Assembly (NCBI RefSeq): GCF_035222485.1
Contig: NW_026946671.1
Coordinates: 1,488,001-1,552,000 of the forward strand
Direction: 5' to 3'
From: Podospora pseudoanserina
Taxonomy: Eukaryota; Ascomycota; Sordariomycetes; Sordariales; Podosporaceae
DNA: 64,000 nucleotides
Position numbers and translations under genes: made by a program. Positions 22,701 to 33,482 of the stretch are shown here, piece by piece (the stretch's first letter is position 1; each line of letters opens with the position of its first letter). Under the pieces are notes generated by a model, which saw only the letters and a list, made by a program, of their open reading frames with translations, had not been told where the DNA came from and ran no database searches.

Positions 22701-24310
22701 GTTTTAGCCTGGAAAGAACACTTTCAATATCCTGACGGATCGCATAGAAGGCCTCGCACCGATACAAAATCATTGATCGCCACAAGAAATCGCCCACGGA
22801 AAGATATTGCAGATTCAGTTTTGGGAGCGCAAGGGGATGAGACCCATCGTAATGCTCAGTCCTCCCGAGGCCGACCTCAAAGAGGGACTCTTCGGTTGGT
22901 AAGAGGCTCAACTCACTTGCCACTTCCTGGAAAGTCTTTCTCCGCTCGAACTGCGACAGCAAGACTTCTAGGAGGAACCTTCTCCCTATGGGTACCTGGA
23001 CAGAGTCTGGGTACGCAGTGCGCAAACCTAGGAGCTTGCAAAGCGACTCAATCTCGTCATCGGCCAATACCGTAAGCAGGCCCTCGAGCTCGCTCTTCTT
23101 GTCGATGGCGCCGTAGTTGGACAGGGCCAACACCGTCAGCTTATCCTTGAAATGTTTGAGCGCAGTTCGCTGAAGCTTTGCAAGATCACCACAATGTCTG
23201 TCATATGCCTCCGTTTTGCTGAGCTGAGCACCCGTCTGCTCATCGATTGTGAAATATGTGTAGTGTGAAAATAACCTGCACAGATCTCGTAGCAAGCCGT
23301 TGGCCTCATCGTTATAGACTGGTGAGAGAACCAGAGCTGGCAAGACGTGAAGATCCTGCAAGAGTGTGTTGACGTAGCGCCTGGTTGGAAGTTGACTTTG
23401 CAGATCGGTCAGGAACTCGACGAAACGCTCGCAATACAAAACTTGGTCTGGCTTGGCGTTGTCGGTATGAAGGAGGTTCAGGAAGTTGAGGACAGAGGTA
23501 TACAACCAGGACCGCTCAAAACGTAAACGGGCTTTGGTAGCATCATCAGCCGCGTCATATCGCTTTGCAGATGCCCTCCAGGCCTTCCTCCATTGTGTGT
23601 TGGAATCAAGTATGGCATCCCGCTTGTCGTCTGTGGAAATATTATGCCATATGGAGATGGAAACTAGAGGCGCGCATTCTTTCCGTACAATGGTACAGTC
23701 GAGACTCGAAAAAGCATGAATGATGAAAAGAAGCACATGGGTCTTGATGGCCCATGAAAGAGAGCTGTCCACGGTCAGGGATAGCGCACGTCGAAAGAGG
23801 TCGGAGAAGTCAGCGGGGCGATCACTAAATATGTCTGATGCAAATTGATGTCAGTACTTCAAGGTTGTGTCAAGTTTTGGGATAGGGAGAACTTACCCCA
23901 AGTGTCTAGCCTTTCCCTCCGCTTCGCGTTCACTATCAAGATAATGAGAAGAACATGAAAGTTGGACGAGTCCTCGCCATACCCAGGCCACAAGTAGCTG
24001 TACCCATCATTGTCAGATCAACCGAGTTATGATTCAAGGCCAAGATCCCAACATACCTCTCCAATGCCTGCAAGCCCTCAAGGACCAAAAGTGATTTGAG
24101 GGGGAAGTTCTCCTTCTCCAGAGTGTCCCAGATCTCTCTCTTCAAGACATCATTGTTGACCTTGACCTCCGCTGGTTTCCTTGGCAGCCAGTGCTGCCGT
24201 GCAAGTGTCGCAAACTCGCTCTGGCCCTCCAGGTCCTCGACTGTTGGGCGACCCGACGCAGCGTTCGATCCGGAATTGGCGCTGCTCTTGACTCTTTTGG
24301 CGGGAGGCAT
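19775..24310 (-). CDS. cwf11: Aquarius/Cwf11, intron-binding spliceosomal helicase
   Basis: Four minus-strand exons, 24310-24057, 23997-23897, 23834-20370 and 20304-19775, encode 1449 residues. Aquarius is an SF1 helicase of the UPF1-like group in the intron-binding complex, contacting the intron upstream of the branch site. The N-terminus starts MPPAKRVKSS, and the first 750 residues are the helical Aquarius-specific region. The motor includes Walker A GPPGTGKTDVATQ near 830, the DEAG-type box EEAAQITE near 1068, DKYQGEQND near 1267, and VALSRAR in the last exon. The C-terminus is strongly acidic. All joins keep phase. Intron 3 has the weaker donor GTGCGT and its splicing restores QGEQNDYIILSLTRT. 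The gene diverges from THOC1 across 473 nt. Confidence 0.93.
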
Positions 24311-24783
24311 TGTGGCTGCTGAGGGAGTCGTGGGCAGCAGGGCGAGGTGCAGGATCAAGAAGTTGTTGATGCGTCGCGCGGCCGCATGAATCTGGAAATT
24401 TATTTATCATAGCGACTGGGACGCGGCAAACCAGCTCCAAGCTCCCGTCCTCCAAGACAGGCATCCAGTCAGCCTTGTCCACTGTGCGTCAATCACTGTA
24501 GCCCACTGTCACATGTTGGCGTCCAGCAGTGCCCCGCTGTTTTTGCCGCTAACCGCTGGGGATCAGACCCACCTCCAAATTCCCATCCTGGACATGCCTG
24601 CTGCATCAACATCCATCAGCCTTGCCTGTTCGCGATAATCTTCCATCCTGCACCTTCAATTGAACCCCAGCCTCTTTGCCATTCGAGACAACAGCACAAG
24701 TCCCAGCTTCTTAATTGTAAGGAACATACATGGATGCTTGATCTTCAGATAACGCCACCGCCTCAATTCAACTACCCCTCACG
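24311..24783. promoter_or_regulatory. Shared divergent promoter, Aquarius / THOC1
   Basis: The 473 nt between the ATGs of two divergent mRNA-processing genes must contain both promoters and both 5' leaders. I see no long ORF and no TATA-like element I would defend. Confidence 0.6.
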
Positions 24784-27377
24784 ATGCCGGCGACAATCGT
24801 CGACAGCCATGGCATACCGGCTGTCGCCAAAGCTGGCGAAGGAATTCGCCAGCTTTTAGAACATGCCGAAACCGTCAAGCGAACTTCGTCAATAGAACCA
24901 CCTCTTATCGAATCCCACTTTGATGATCTTCGCGGTCGAATGAACAGCGTATACGATGAGGAGCCTATGGACGATTCGAGCGAGGCGAAGACGGCGCGTT
25001 TCGCCATCATCGAGACCGCTGTGCGCGATACATTCAAATATTTGGTGGTGAGTCGGACGATACACACTTGAGTTCTCGAATGTATGCTCACACTATGTAG
25101 TCAAGAGCATCGATCGATTCACCCGAGTTCGTCAAAGTTTGGAACCTCTTTGACATCCTCTCTATCCTCTCTGACAGTGAGCTTTGCGACCCTGCCCTTC
25201 TGCTGTGGCTTGTGGAGGAATTACTCGATAGCCAGACAGTGGCCGGTTGCCGTAAGGTCTTTGACTTCCTCGAGTCGCGCCGCGAAAGGATCACAGCGAA
25301 GCACTTTAAGCAAAAACAGCTCGTCATTCTTCGAACCTGCAATGAGCTCTTACGGCGTCTGTCCAGGGCTCTGGACCCAGCATTCTCTGGTCGAGTCTTG
25401 ATCTTCATGTTCCAAAGTTTTCCCTTGGGGGATAAAAGCTCGGTCAACTTGCGGGGAGAGTTCCATATCGAGAACGTCACCACTTTCGACCAGATCCCGG
25501 CAAAGACCGACGGGGATGGGGACAAGATGGATGTGGACACGGATGTCGGCACAACCGGTGACGGTTCACGGAGAGGCAGGTCCAACGATGTCGACACGAA
25601 AAAGAAGGCGCTGGACCCAGATGCTCTGTATCCAATTTTCTGGGGGTTGCAGGAGTTTTTCAACCAGCCAAAGCTCCTTTTCGAGGCCAGTCATTTTGCC
25701 TCGTTCAAATCCGGGCTCGAGGCCACCATGGCTACCTTTTTGAGCATGAAATTTGAACAGCCACCCCGCGTCAAGGAAAGGCCAGACAGGTCAGTCGAGG
25801 AGCCGAAACACACCCTCAAGCGAAAGCGAGAAGAGAGCAACGATGCTCTCTCTAGCGGCTTCAACCCCAAATACCTTACCAGCAGGGATTTGTTCAAGCT
25901 TGAGATCAGTGATCTGACATTCCGGCGGAATATTTTGATCCAGGCACTCATCATCATGGAGTTTCTGCTTGCTCTTTCACCAAAAGCTAAAGAGAAGCTG
26001 GCCACCGTAAAGGTGCCAAACAAGTCTGTCACTTACTCGGAAAAGACACTGAGTGAAGAAGACATCAAATGGGTTGTGGAGACGAAGGAGTCCATCAAAT
26101 CATACCTCAAACTCGGCCCAGAAGGACCACACTTTTGTCGACTTGTCGAAACGGTACTTTCAAGAGATAAGAACTGGGTGCGGTGGAAAGTCGAGAATTG
26201 TCCTCCGATCGAGCTGCCGCAACTGTCGCCAGACGTGTTTGTCGAAGCCAGAACCAACGCCGGAAAACTCGCGACTACCAAGCGGCTACGACCTACCCCT
26301 ATGGGCTCTCTCAATCTAGACTTCCTCGAGGATGATGACGAGGAAAGAGCTCTGAAGAAGCTCAAGGATTGCCACCGCTACAAAGTTCCTAGTCTCGACA
26401 GCTACAAAAAAGGAATAGCCGATGATGACTTCGAAATCGGAATGCCAACAAACAACGAGTCCAAGACGGCAGCTATTGAAGGCAAGGCCAGTAAGGCTTG
26501 GCGAGCGCTGAGAATTGCGAGCAAGAGCAAGCTGGTTCTCTTTGACAAGATCGAAGATGACGACAAGATTGATGTCATCTTTGAAGAGCTACCTGCTGAG
26601 AAAGACGAGGATGATCAAGAAATCACGAATGGCGAAACCGCCTTCCCCGAGGATAGGAGGCCAATTGTGGTTGTGGACGCTGGTAAACATTCTCGGGCTG
26701 CTACAGGTCTTGCAAAGCAGCTCTATGCGCATCATCCGAAAACGTTTACCAAGGTGGCCGTCCATGTAACACGCAAACCGGCAGAGGGCGAAGTAAACGG
26801 GAAGGACTTTCATTTTGTTGATACTCAGGCTTTCAACATGATGCGGGACGGAGATCAGTTTCTCGAGTTCAGCGAGGAGGGTGATGACACTCACGGCACA
26901 AGTAGGAAGGTGGTGGATGCCATCGTCGACAACGATAGAGTTGCCGTGATGGAGATGACTTTTGAGGTAAGCTTCCAGCATGTCCTGAACACATGTTGCT
27001 GGCATGTGTACTGACTTTCATTACAGGCTGCGCAGCAGGTTAAGGACAATGGCTATGATGCCAGATTCATCTTCATCCAAGCTCCCGCTCCCGAGGTGCG
27101 GGAGGGCCAACTCAAAGAGAACGGCCTGTCTGAAGAACAAGTGCAGCAAGAAATCAAGGCGGCTACAGAGGCGGCAGAACACGCCAAGTCGTCGCCAGGG
27201 TTTTACGAAGCGGTGGTAGATGCAGAGTATCAGGCCTTGGAGACGGCGATTTTTGGCGTGGAGATTGGGACAGATAGTATGGAGGCTGGGGCCCCGGCCG
27301 TGACAGACGAAGGCGATGGGAAGAAGGAGGAGGGTGGTGGCGATGTTGCCATGGATGATGCGATGCCCTTGTCGTAA
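24784..27377 (+). CDS. hpr1: THO complex subunit 1 (THOC1/Hpr1) with guanylate-kinase-like tail
   Basis: Exons 24784-25047, 25101-26966 and 27027-27377 encode 826 residues. THOC1 is a core THO subunit that couples transcription to mRNA packaging and export. The body (about 20-480) has the family core around NELLRRLSRALDPAFSGRV and FMFQSFPLGDKSSVNLRGEF. Residues 607-786 resemble guanylate kinase: RPIVVV at the first strand, HVTRKPAEGEVNGKDFHFV matching the kinase's TTRTPRAGEVNGKDYNFV, a FLEF motif, and RFIFIQAP. The P-loop GPSGTGKST is replaced by VDAGKHSRA, and some GMP-contacting residues are changed, so catalysis is unlikely. The second intron lies inside this domain, which argues against an annotation merger. 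The C-terminus is acidic. The THOC1 identity is strong and the kinase-like fold is an inference from motif alignment. Confidence 0.9.
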
Positions 27378-28232
27378 TTTTATCGCATCTAGCCGGTGTG
27401 GCTGCCTTGTCTTGTTACTAGCTGTCAAATGAATGATACCCCATAGCAACTATTACTTGTTTACTTCTGGACTCTCGGGTACCGGTGCCGCGGGTTCAAC
27501 CATCATCGCCCTTACCATCTGGACGGTGCATAGATACAGGCCTCGAGGGATGATAAACAGACCTATCGACCATCTTGAGACCCGGCCGGCAATTCTGAGT
27601 CCATTGATGCTTGTTCAACCACTCTCGCTATTTTGAAGGCCGATTGACTGTCTTTTGGGTCTCGTCGACGATATGCAGGGTTGTGGTGCTCCTGCTGGTT
27701 GCTGTTTGGGGTCGGTGATGCTGGTATGGTTGGAAGGCTCCACCATCGGGGACCGCGATCGCTAGGTGGTTATCATTTGATCCAGACTTCAACGCCAACA
27801 ATCTTCTCTTACCTTTGCTGATCAATTCTAATCGTCACTCGCTCACTAACCCTGGGCGGCGTCTCTTTCTTTTCTCAAACGTTACACCCCCAGCCTTCCA
27901 TTCATTCTTCAACCCAGTCTCCATCGCTATCGAGAGCACACAGCCGCACGATGGAACATCTTGTGCAAGTCCTATAGCCAAGTTGCATACTCCACGACAG
28001 GACAACCATCAATTCTGGATTCCAAAATCCAACAAAATTCCAAAGCAATCAGGACCTTCTCAGAATTTGATCTGTCAATCGTCTTCGACATAAGCGGCTC
28101 AATTGGACAAGTTATCTTGTCACCCACGTGACACCACCGACCGCTCGTGGAACTTGTGTGAACGGCTTTCAGGTACGTGAGCAGTGATGATGATCATGTC
28201 AACGTTCAATCGCTAATCATCCGGGTAGGTAA
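27378..28232. other. Intergenic region between THOC1 and LON/RING gene
   Basis: THOC1 3' flank followed by the promoter of the next gene on the same strand. No gene seen. A GTACGT donor-like site at about 28174 and CGGGTAG just before the ATG could mark a 5' UTR intron. Confidence 0.45.
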
Positions 28233-29570
28233 ATGGCCGATCACGACCCCGTCTGGAAGCCCAAGGAGCTTCTCGCATGCCCTTCATGTTCAAACCTCCT
28301 ACGCGAGCCGACAATCTTCCCATGCGGAACCTCATTATGCAAGACTTGCCTACCGGAACCGCTTGAGCGGCCAAGAAACATCACCTTTCCCGTGCTGGAG
28401 AACCGTCAAAAGGTCTACCGCTGCCTGTGCGGGAAAGACCACGCGGTGATGGACTGCGGGACTGACATCCTCGCCTCGAGCATCATGAGCACCGTTCACG
28501 GGGAACTCGAGCGCCAACCCGCCGCCGCCCCAGAAGAGGAAGAGTCCTTCCTCGCCCGGCTGAGCAAAGTCCTCAGACCGGAGTTCGACTGCCCGATATG
28601 CTTTGAGCTGTTTGATGAGCCTGCCACGACGCCGTGCGGGCATACGTATTGTCGTCCGTGTCTGAAGTCGATAACTACTCTTGGGGAGGATCTTTACTGT
28701 CCTGTTTGTCGTCAGGGTCTCACTTTGGATGGGACGCCGTTTTTGTCGGAATACCCGGAGAATCGCATTATTATGAAATTGATACCCGTCCTCTGGCCGG
28801 ACGAGCTTGAGGCCCGGAAGGATATACCCCCTGCACCACCGCCTCGTCAGGACGAAATACCCATTTTTGCGCTAGCGACGGCGATGCCGACGATGAAGAT
28901 GCCGTTCCGGATTTTTGAGCCGCGGTATAGGCTTATGATGAAGAGGGTGCTGAGGGGGAATAAAGAGTTTGGCATGACGATGGTTGATCCCCTGACGAGG
29001 AAGGAGAGCGATGTGGGGACTGTTTTGAGGGTGGAGGCTCACCGGTTGCTTGACAATGGGGATTATCTGGTCAAGGTGGTGGGGGTGAGGCGGTTCAGGG
29101 TTTTGGAGAGGAGGGTGAGGGACGAGTATTGGATGGCAAATGTTGAGCCGTTTGGGGATGTGAGCTTTGAGGAGGAGGAGGCGATGGAGGCGATGGAGAC
29201 TGGAAGACAGCAAGGGGAGGAGGATAAAGCTGATGGCGTTTCTTTTGAGGTGGAGGGACGTACCGCCATCGGCACTGAGGACACCGCTCCCACCCCCACG
29301 ACAACCACCACGGACATGACTGTGGAATCACTTCATACCGCCTCCACCAGGGACCTCATGGCCTTTGCGTTTGGCAGGGCGATGAAACACCGAATTGACG
29401 ACCCTCTCATGCCTAGCGACCCATCAAAATTCACGTGGTGGTTTGCTCACAAGCTTCGGGATCCACCAAAGAGACAGGACTTTTTGGTCGAAAGGAGCGT
29501 GAGAAGACGGTTGAAGATGTGTTGTGAGAAGTTCATCGAGCTTGAAAAGACGGCGATGACTTCTTGGTGA
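28233..29570 (+). CDS. RING finger protein with LON substrate-binding domain
   Basis: Single exon, 445 residues, with the architecture of LONRF-type E3 ubiquitin ligases. A first Cys-rich module at residues 16-75 (CPSC, CGTSLCKTC, CLC) resembles a degenerate RING lacking the usual His. A canonical C3HC4 RING spans 120-159 with ligands C120, C123, C135, H137, C140, C143, C156 and C159. From about 205 to the end is a LON N-terminal substrate-binding fold (PIFALATAMPTMKMPFRIFEPRYR), interrupted by an acidic insertion around 315-370. There is no LON AAA+ or protease part. It is probably a ubiquitin ligase recognising misfolded or specific substrates. The RING/LON pairing is secure and the substrate unknown. 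Confidence 0.9.
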   Translation: MADHDPVWKPKELLACPSCSNLLREPTIFPCGTSLCKTCLPEPLERPRNITFPVLENRQKVYRCLCGKDHAVMDCGTDILASSIMSTVHGELERQPAAAPEEEESFLARLSKVLRPEFDCPICFELFDEPATTPCGHTYCRPCLKSITTLGEDLYCPVCRQGLTLDGTPFLSEYPENRIIMKLIPVLWPDELEARKDIPPAPPPRQDEIPIFALATAMPTMKMPFRIFEPRYRLMMKRVLRGNKEFGMTMVDPLTRKESDVGTVLRVEAHRLLDNGDYLVKVVGVRRFRVLERRVRDEYWMANVEPFGDVSFEEEEAMEAMETGRQQGEEDKADGVSFEVEGRTAIGTEDTAPTPTTTTTDMTVESLHTASTRDLMAFAFGRAMKHRIDDPLMPSDPSKFTWWFAHKLRDPPKRQDFLVERSVRRRLKMCCEKFIELEKTAMTSW

Positions 29571-30333
29571 GTTTATTTTTTTTTTTCCTTCCTCAGTATT
29601 TCTATCATCTTTTCAGGCCCTCTTGACTACCTATCCACCCCCAGAAGCCTATTGAATCTCTCTTGGCGCCCTTATATGTCTTTGACGTATTTCTTCACGT
29701 TTGTTGCTCCCCCCAACGAGGCAGGCAGGCTGCTACACAGACGAAACCCTTGGGAATGGATACGAAGCTTACGTTTTTTTTTGTCCGTCTAGGGTATATT
29801 GGCTACACCGCGCTCTAAGGAGCTTTCCACTGCCCATTTCAACTGCCTTGCTGATCATATTGTTGTGTCTGTATGTGTTCCTTCCAGTTTGGATTAGCCC
29901 GAGATCATAGATCTCTGTTAGGGAATGCACTGCTAACTAGGTTTTGTGTTTGTAGTTGGGTGTCGTAAGGAGAAGGGATACTATTGGATGCACGCTTTGG
30001 ACTGTTTTGTAATATATTAGATGCGTTGTACATAATTTTTTTTTTGGTTTTTTTTGGCTGTATGGTCACTAAAAGCAAGGTGGTAAGGAATGGCTGTGGA
30101 TAGATATAATCTAGGCTAGATATTTGGTTGAGCCTGTTCGGCGTGCTATCACCCTTCTTTTTCGGCTTGTTTGAATACCAACAGTTCAGCTCACATTTTC
30201 ACCAGACTAAAACGACATTTCACAAACAGAATCGAGATTAAAATAGTGTTAAATATTCCTCCAAAATTCTCTCTTACATATCAAACCATGTCTCAGATAG
30301 ACTCTTCTCTCCATAACCAACCAGCCATTCCCA
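29571..30333. other. Convergent 3' region
   Basis: Tail-to-tail space between the LON/RING gene (+) and the INSIG gene (-), AT-richer than the coding DNA, with T runs near 29578 and 30040. No gene seen. Confidence 0.55.
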
Positions 30334-31668
30334 TCACCTAACACCCCCCCATCTCCCCCTCGCAGCCCCCTCCCCACTGAGCGCCAACCTCCTCCCAATA
30401 TTCCCAAAGCAAACACAGCTACAAAACAACACACTCAACATCCACACCCCCGTCTCAACCACCTCCCTCTCCCCTACCAACTTGATCCCCCCCGACCCAG
30501 CCACATATCCAGCATTTGCACTCCCATTCCTCCTCATGCGCCCCGACCCCAACCCCCCCCCATCCCCATGCTGATAAAATGACGGCGCGGGCATCAACCC
30601 CGGAAACACATCCTTCAACCCCAACCCAATCATGCCCACCGTCCCCACCAACCCAACAAACGCGCTCAGCAAAAACCCCGGCTTCGACCGGTCGATAAGA
30701 TACCAAATAAACGGGTTTATCAACGCCAGCGTCAGAGACACCTGCATCGTCGACGTCCAAGACAGCTTCCTAATGGCAAAGACGATCCCCACAAACAGGC
30801 CGATCGATCGGATAACGAGCACATAGTCCGCGTCTTGCTGTCGCCCTTCCCGTTCGCTCTGCTGCCGTTGTTGTTGTGGAAATGACGGGAGGGGTTTGCC
30901 GGTCAGAGGCCCGTTCTTCTTCGCGGCGGGGATGAAAAACTGGTCAAACCAGGGGAGGAGGCATCCCAACAAAACGCCCGAGGCGCCCCAGAAGAGGAGG
31001 TATCGCCAGTCGAGGGGTTCGTCCGAGGTAGTGGGGGGTTGTTGGGGATCAAAGTTTTGCGCTCTGGGGAGGCGGGTGACGAGGACGCCGTAGCCTAGGC
31101 CGAGGGCGAAGAGTAAAGAGGCGCGGAGGGCCATGGAGAAGATGATATATGCTTGGGAAGGGGGTTCGAGGTCGGCGGTGGGGGCTAAAGAGGGGAAGTA
31201 CGAGGTTCGAATCGAGTTTCGGATGTGCTCTCTGTCAATGTGGCTGCTGCTGTCTCTTCGCTTCTTGATCAGCGTGAGGGTTCGCTCGTCGATGTCCCCT
31301 GGGTCTGGGGACTGTAGAGTGCCAGGGGTTTGTCCACCTGTGTTGTTGTCCCATGAGGGGGTATCGACGGCGTCTCCTTTTATGCCTGGTGTCAGAGACG
31401 GGGAGTAGATCCCTAGGAGTGTAGAACCGGTGAGGTTCATGAACGAGGTGGCGCGGCTGATGGTGCTAGGGTTTCTCGACGCTTGGCTGGGGTTGTTGTG
31501 AATGTCGAGGAAGGCAAGGTCGGAGGCCGTGATGCCTGGTGTTCGAGTTGCACTTGGGGGTGTCGAATCTTCTTCGGGAGGTGTGGGAGATGTGAAGGCC
31601 AGCCGGAAAGGTCTCCGGGGAATGGGACGGAGGATCTCCGGGCCCTGACGCTCGGGTGATTCTTCCAT
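30334..31668 (-). CDS. INSIG-domain ER membrane protein
   Basis: Single exon, 444 residues. INSIG proteins sit in the ER membrane and control sterol synthesis, in fission yeast by acting on HMG-CoA reductase. Residues 1-170 are hydrophilic, rich in Ser, Thr and Pro with many S/T-P sites. Six hydrophobic segments follow, including IIFSMALRASLLFALGLGY, LLFWGASGVLLGCLLPWF, YVLVIRSIGLFVGIVFAI, VSLTLALINPFIWYLID, and FLLSAFVGLVGTVGMIGLGL. The stretch IRSIGLFVGIVFAIRKLSW with the following NPFIWYLIDR matches the family core. A Gln/Arg-rich loop separates segments 2 and 3. The long N-terminus fits fungal INSIGs. The start is the only ATG consistent with the full N-terminal frame. Confidence 0.88.
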   Translation of the reverse strand: MEESPERQGPEILRPIPRRPFRLAFTSPTPPEEDSTPPSATRTPGITASDLAFLDIHNNPSQASRNPSTISRATSFMNLTGSTLLGIYSPSLTPGIKGDAVDTPSWDNNTGGQTPGTLQSPDPGDIDERTLTLIKKRRDSSSHIDREHIRNSIRTSYFPSLAPTADLEPPSQAYIIFSMALRASLLFALGLGYGVLVTRLPRAQNFDPQQPPTTSDEPLDWRYLLFWGASGVLLGCLLPWFDQFFIPAAKKNGPLTGKPLPSFPQQQRQQSEREGRQQDADYVLVIRSIGLFVGIVFAIRKLSWTSTMQVSLTLALINPFIWYLIDRSKPGFLLSAFVGLVGTVGMIGLGLKDVFPGLMPAPSFYQHGDGGGLGSGRMRRNGSANAGYVAGSGGIKLVGEREVVETGVWMLSVLFCSCVCFGNIGRRLALSGEGAARGRWGGVR

Positions 31669-33482
31669 AGTGTTTGGTGTGTCCTCTCTTCAAGCAGCTA
31701 GTGCGAGGTTGTTCTCGCAGTGGAAGCTTCCAAGCTCGTCCCAATCCAGTTGGTTGAGATTCGCGTCCAGCTCGTGTAACCACAGCCCAATAGCCCAAGA
31801 TTTCTTTTTCAATATGTTGCCAACCACTCTGCTTCTATTTCGTCCGGCGTTTGGATGACCCGTGGTCGTCAGGGTTGGGAGCTCGACAAAGCAAGGGAGG
31901 AATAAATAGTCTTCAATAAATGGGGGAAATGATCCAGATCCAGGCGTCCTGCCAACGTTGCAGGAAGCACCAAGACGCAGTAACAATTGATCATACGCCA
32001 ATGGGCAAAAGTGACAGCAGAAGTGTCTGTTTCATTTGGGTTGACAAGAGTTGGGACGATACCAGGCGTCCCGTAGATGTACGGAGCTAGAAAAGATGGG
32101 AGGAAGCAAGATGTGGTCAGGCCGAAGAGGTGCCAGATCAGGCAAGTGTTTAAGGGCAGACGCGCGTGGAAACGCCAAACCGGAGCGAGTGCAGGGATTT
32201 CCATTCCAAGCCCGCTTGCATGCATCCCTCCCACAAAATGACCAGGGTGCCGACGGCACTGGACACACTGCGTCTCTTTTTAACTTTGTCGCTGATGCAA
32301 CAGCAGAATTTGTTTGGTTTCTGCATCAAGTCAGTGGGTGCGTTGCACCGCTGTGCGTTCGTATAACCAATAGTGTATAGAAATATGAAATATCAGCCTG
32401 AACACACCCTCTTCTCTTTGTGTAAGTGACGATCCCCCCGACCTGGAAGGGTCCATCAGCTCCGGAGAGCGACATGGAGAATTGATTGAAAAGCGGGGTG
32501 TCCTGGTCCCTGTTTTAGTGGGACAATTGAGCTTCTTCTCACTGACTGTCCTTCACAGCATGTGATCAAGCACCAAACTCGTCCAAGCTTCAGGGTTGGT
32601 CTCCTGACTCTGACCCCAGGGCTCAACAGCGTCAACCGTCACGAAGTTCTCGTGGGCAGCGACTTAGCCCACGTTGTACCCCTCTCTTGACGTCGTCCAA
32701 GGAGCTATCCAGCCTCCTCAGTGCTCCTTCAGTGGGACAAATGGCCATGACCAATCCGGGAAGCTGTATCGTTGCCTGGCTCGGGTTGGTTGTCATTCTG
32801 CAAGCTGTCGATCTAGGAATTTTGTTGCTGCAACGCTGCACTGACAGCATCAGGCGATCAAGCCGAGCAGTCTGGCTCTGGTCATTGGACGGCTTGCATT
32901 CTGCCGCATGAGTCGAAGTGACCCGAGACGAGATTAGACTGAGAGCCTCTTTGGTCTTGCCTCCTCAGAGTTGTAGTGATACGATGCCCCTCTCGCCAGA
33001 TTTTGGACACGTCGTCGCGAGACGATTCACGTGAGAGAAGATCACTCCAGTTAGAAGTCCAACAAAGTGCCAAAAACCAGTGTGCCCTACACTACACCAT
33101 GTGCTGGCCGGCACCTTGATGGTTCCAGCGCCACTATCTACTACCAAGAAACACTTGATATCAGCGTCAAACTGTGGAGCTAGAATGAGTTGAGGTCTCA
33201 TGAAGTAAAGAATTGAACAACATACTTACCTAAGAATGAGCCTCAGCTTGCCCAGCTTCCATTGCTGTCTGTCAAACCTGAATTCCAAGCTTTTGATCAC
33301 TGACAAGCTTGGCCAGAGCTAGTCGGCCAAGATGTGAGCGATAAGATAAGAAAAAAGTCCCCACTAAAAAAAGTTCGAGCAACGTCCATCTAATGCGACA
33401 ACAAATCCATGTTGGAAAAAAGATCTTAGAAAGTGACACCAAAACAACAGTCTCCCTCATATCACCACCACCCACAGAACCA
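31669..33482. other. 1.8 kb divergent intergenic region
   Basis: Contains the promoters of INSIG (-) and Mak11 (+). Short ORFs on both strands have no family features. No RNA gene recognised. Confidence 0.5.

Noticed and set aside
30455-30826. Short ORFs opposite and inside the INSIG gene
   Set aside because: Shadows of the INSIG frame in C-rich DNA.
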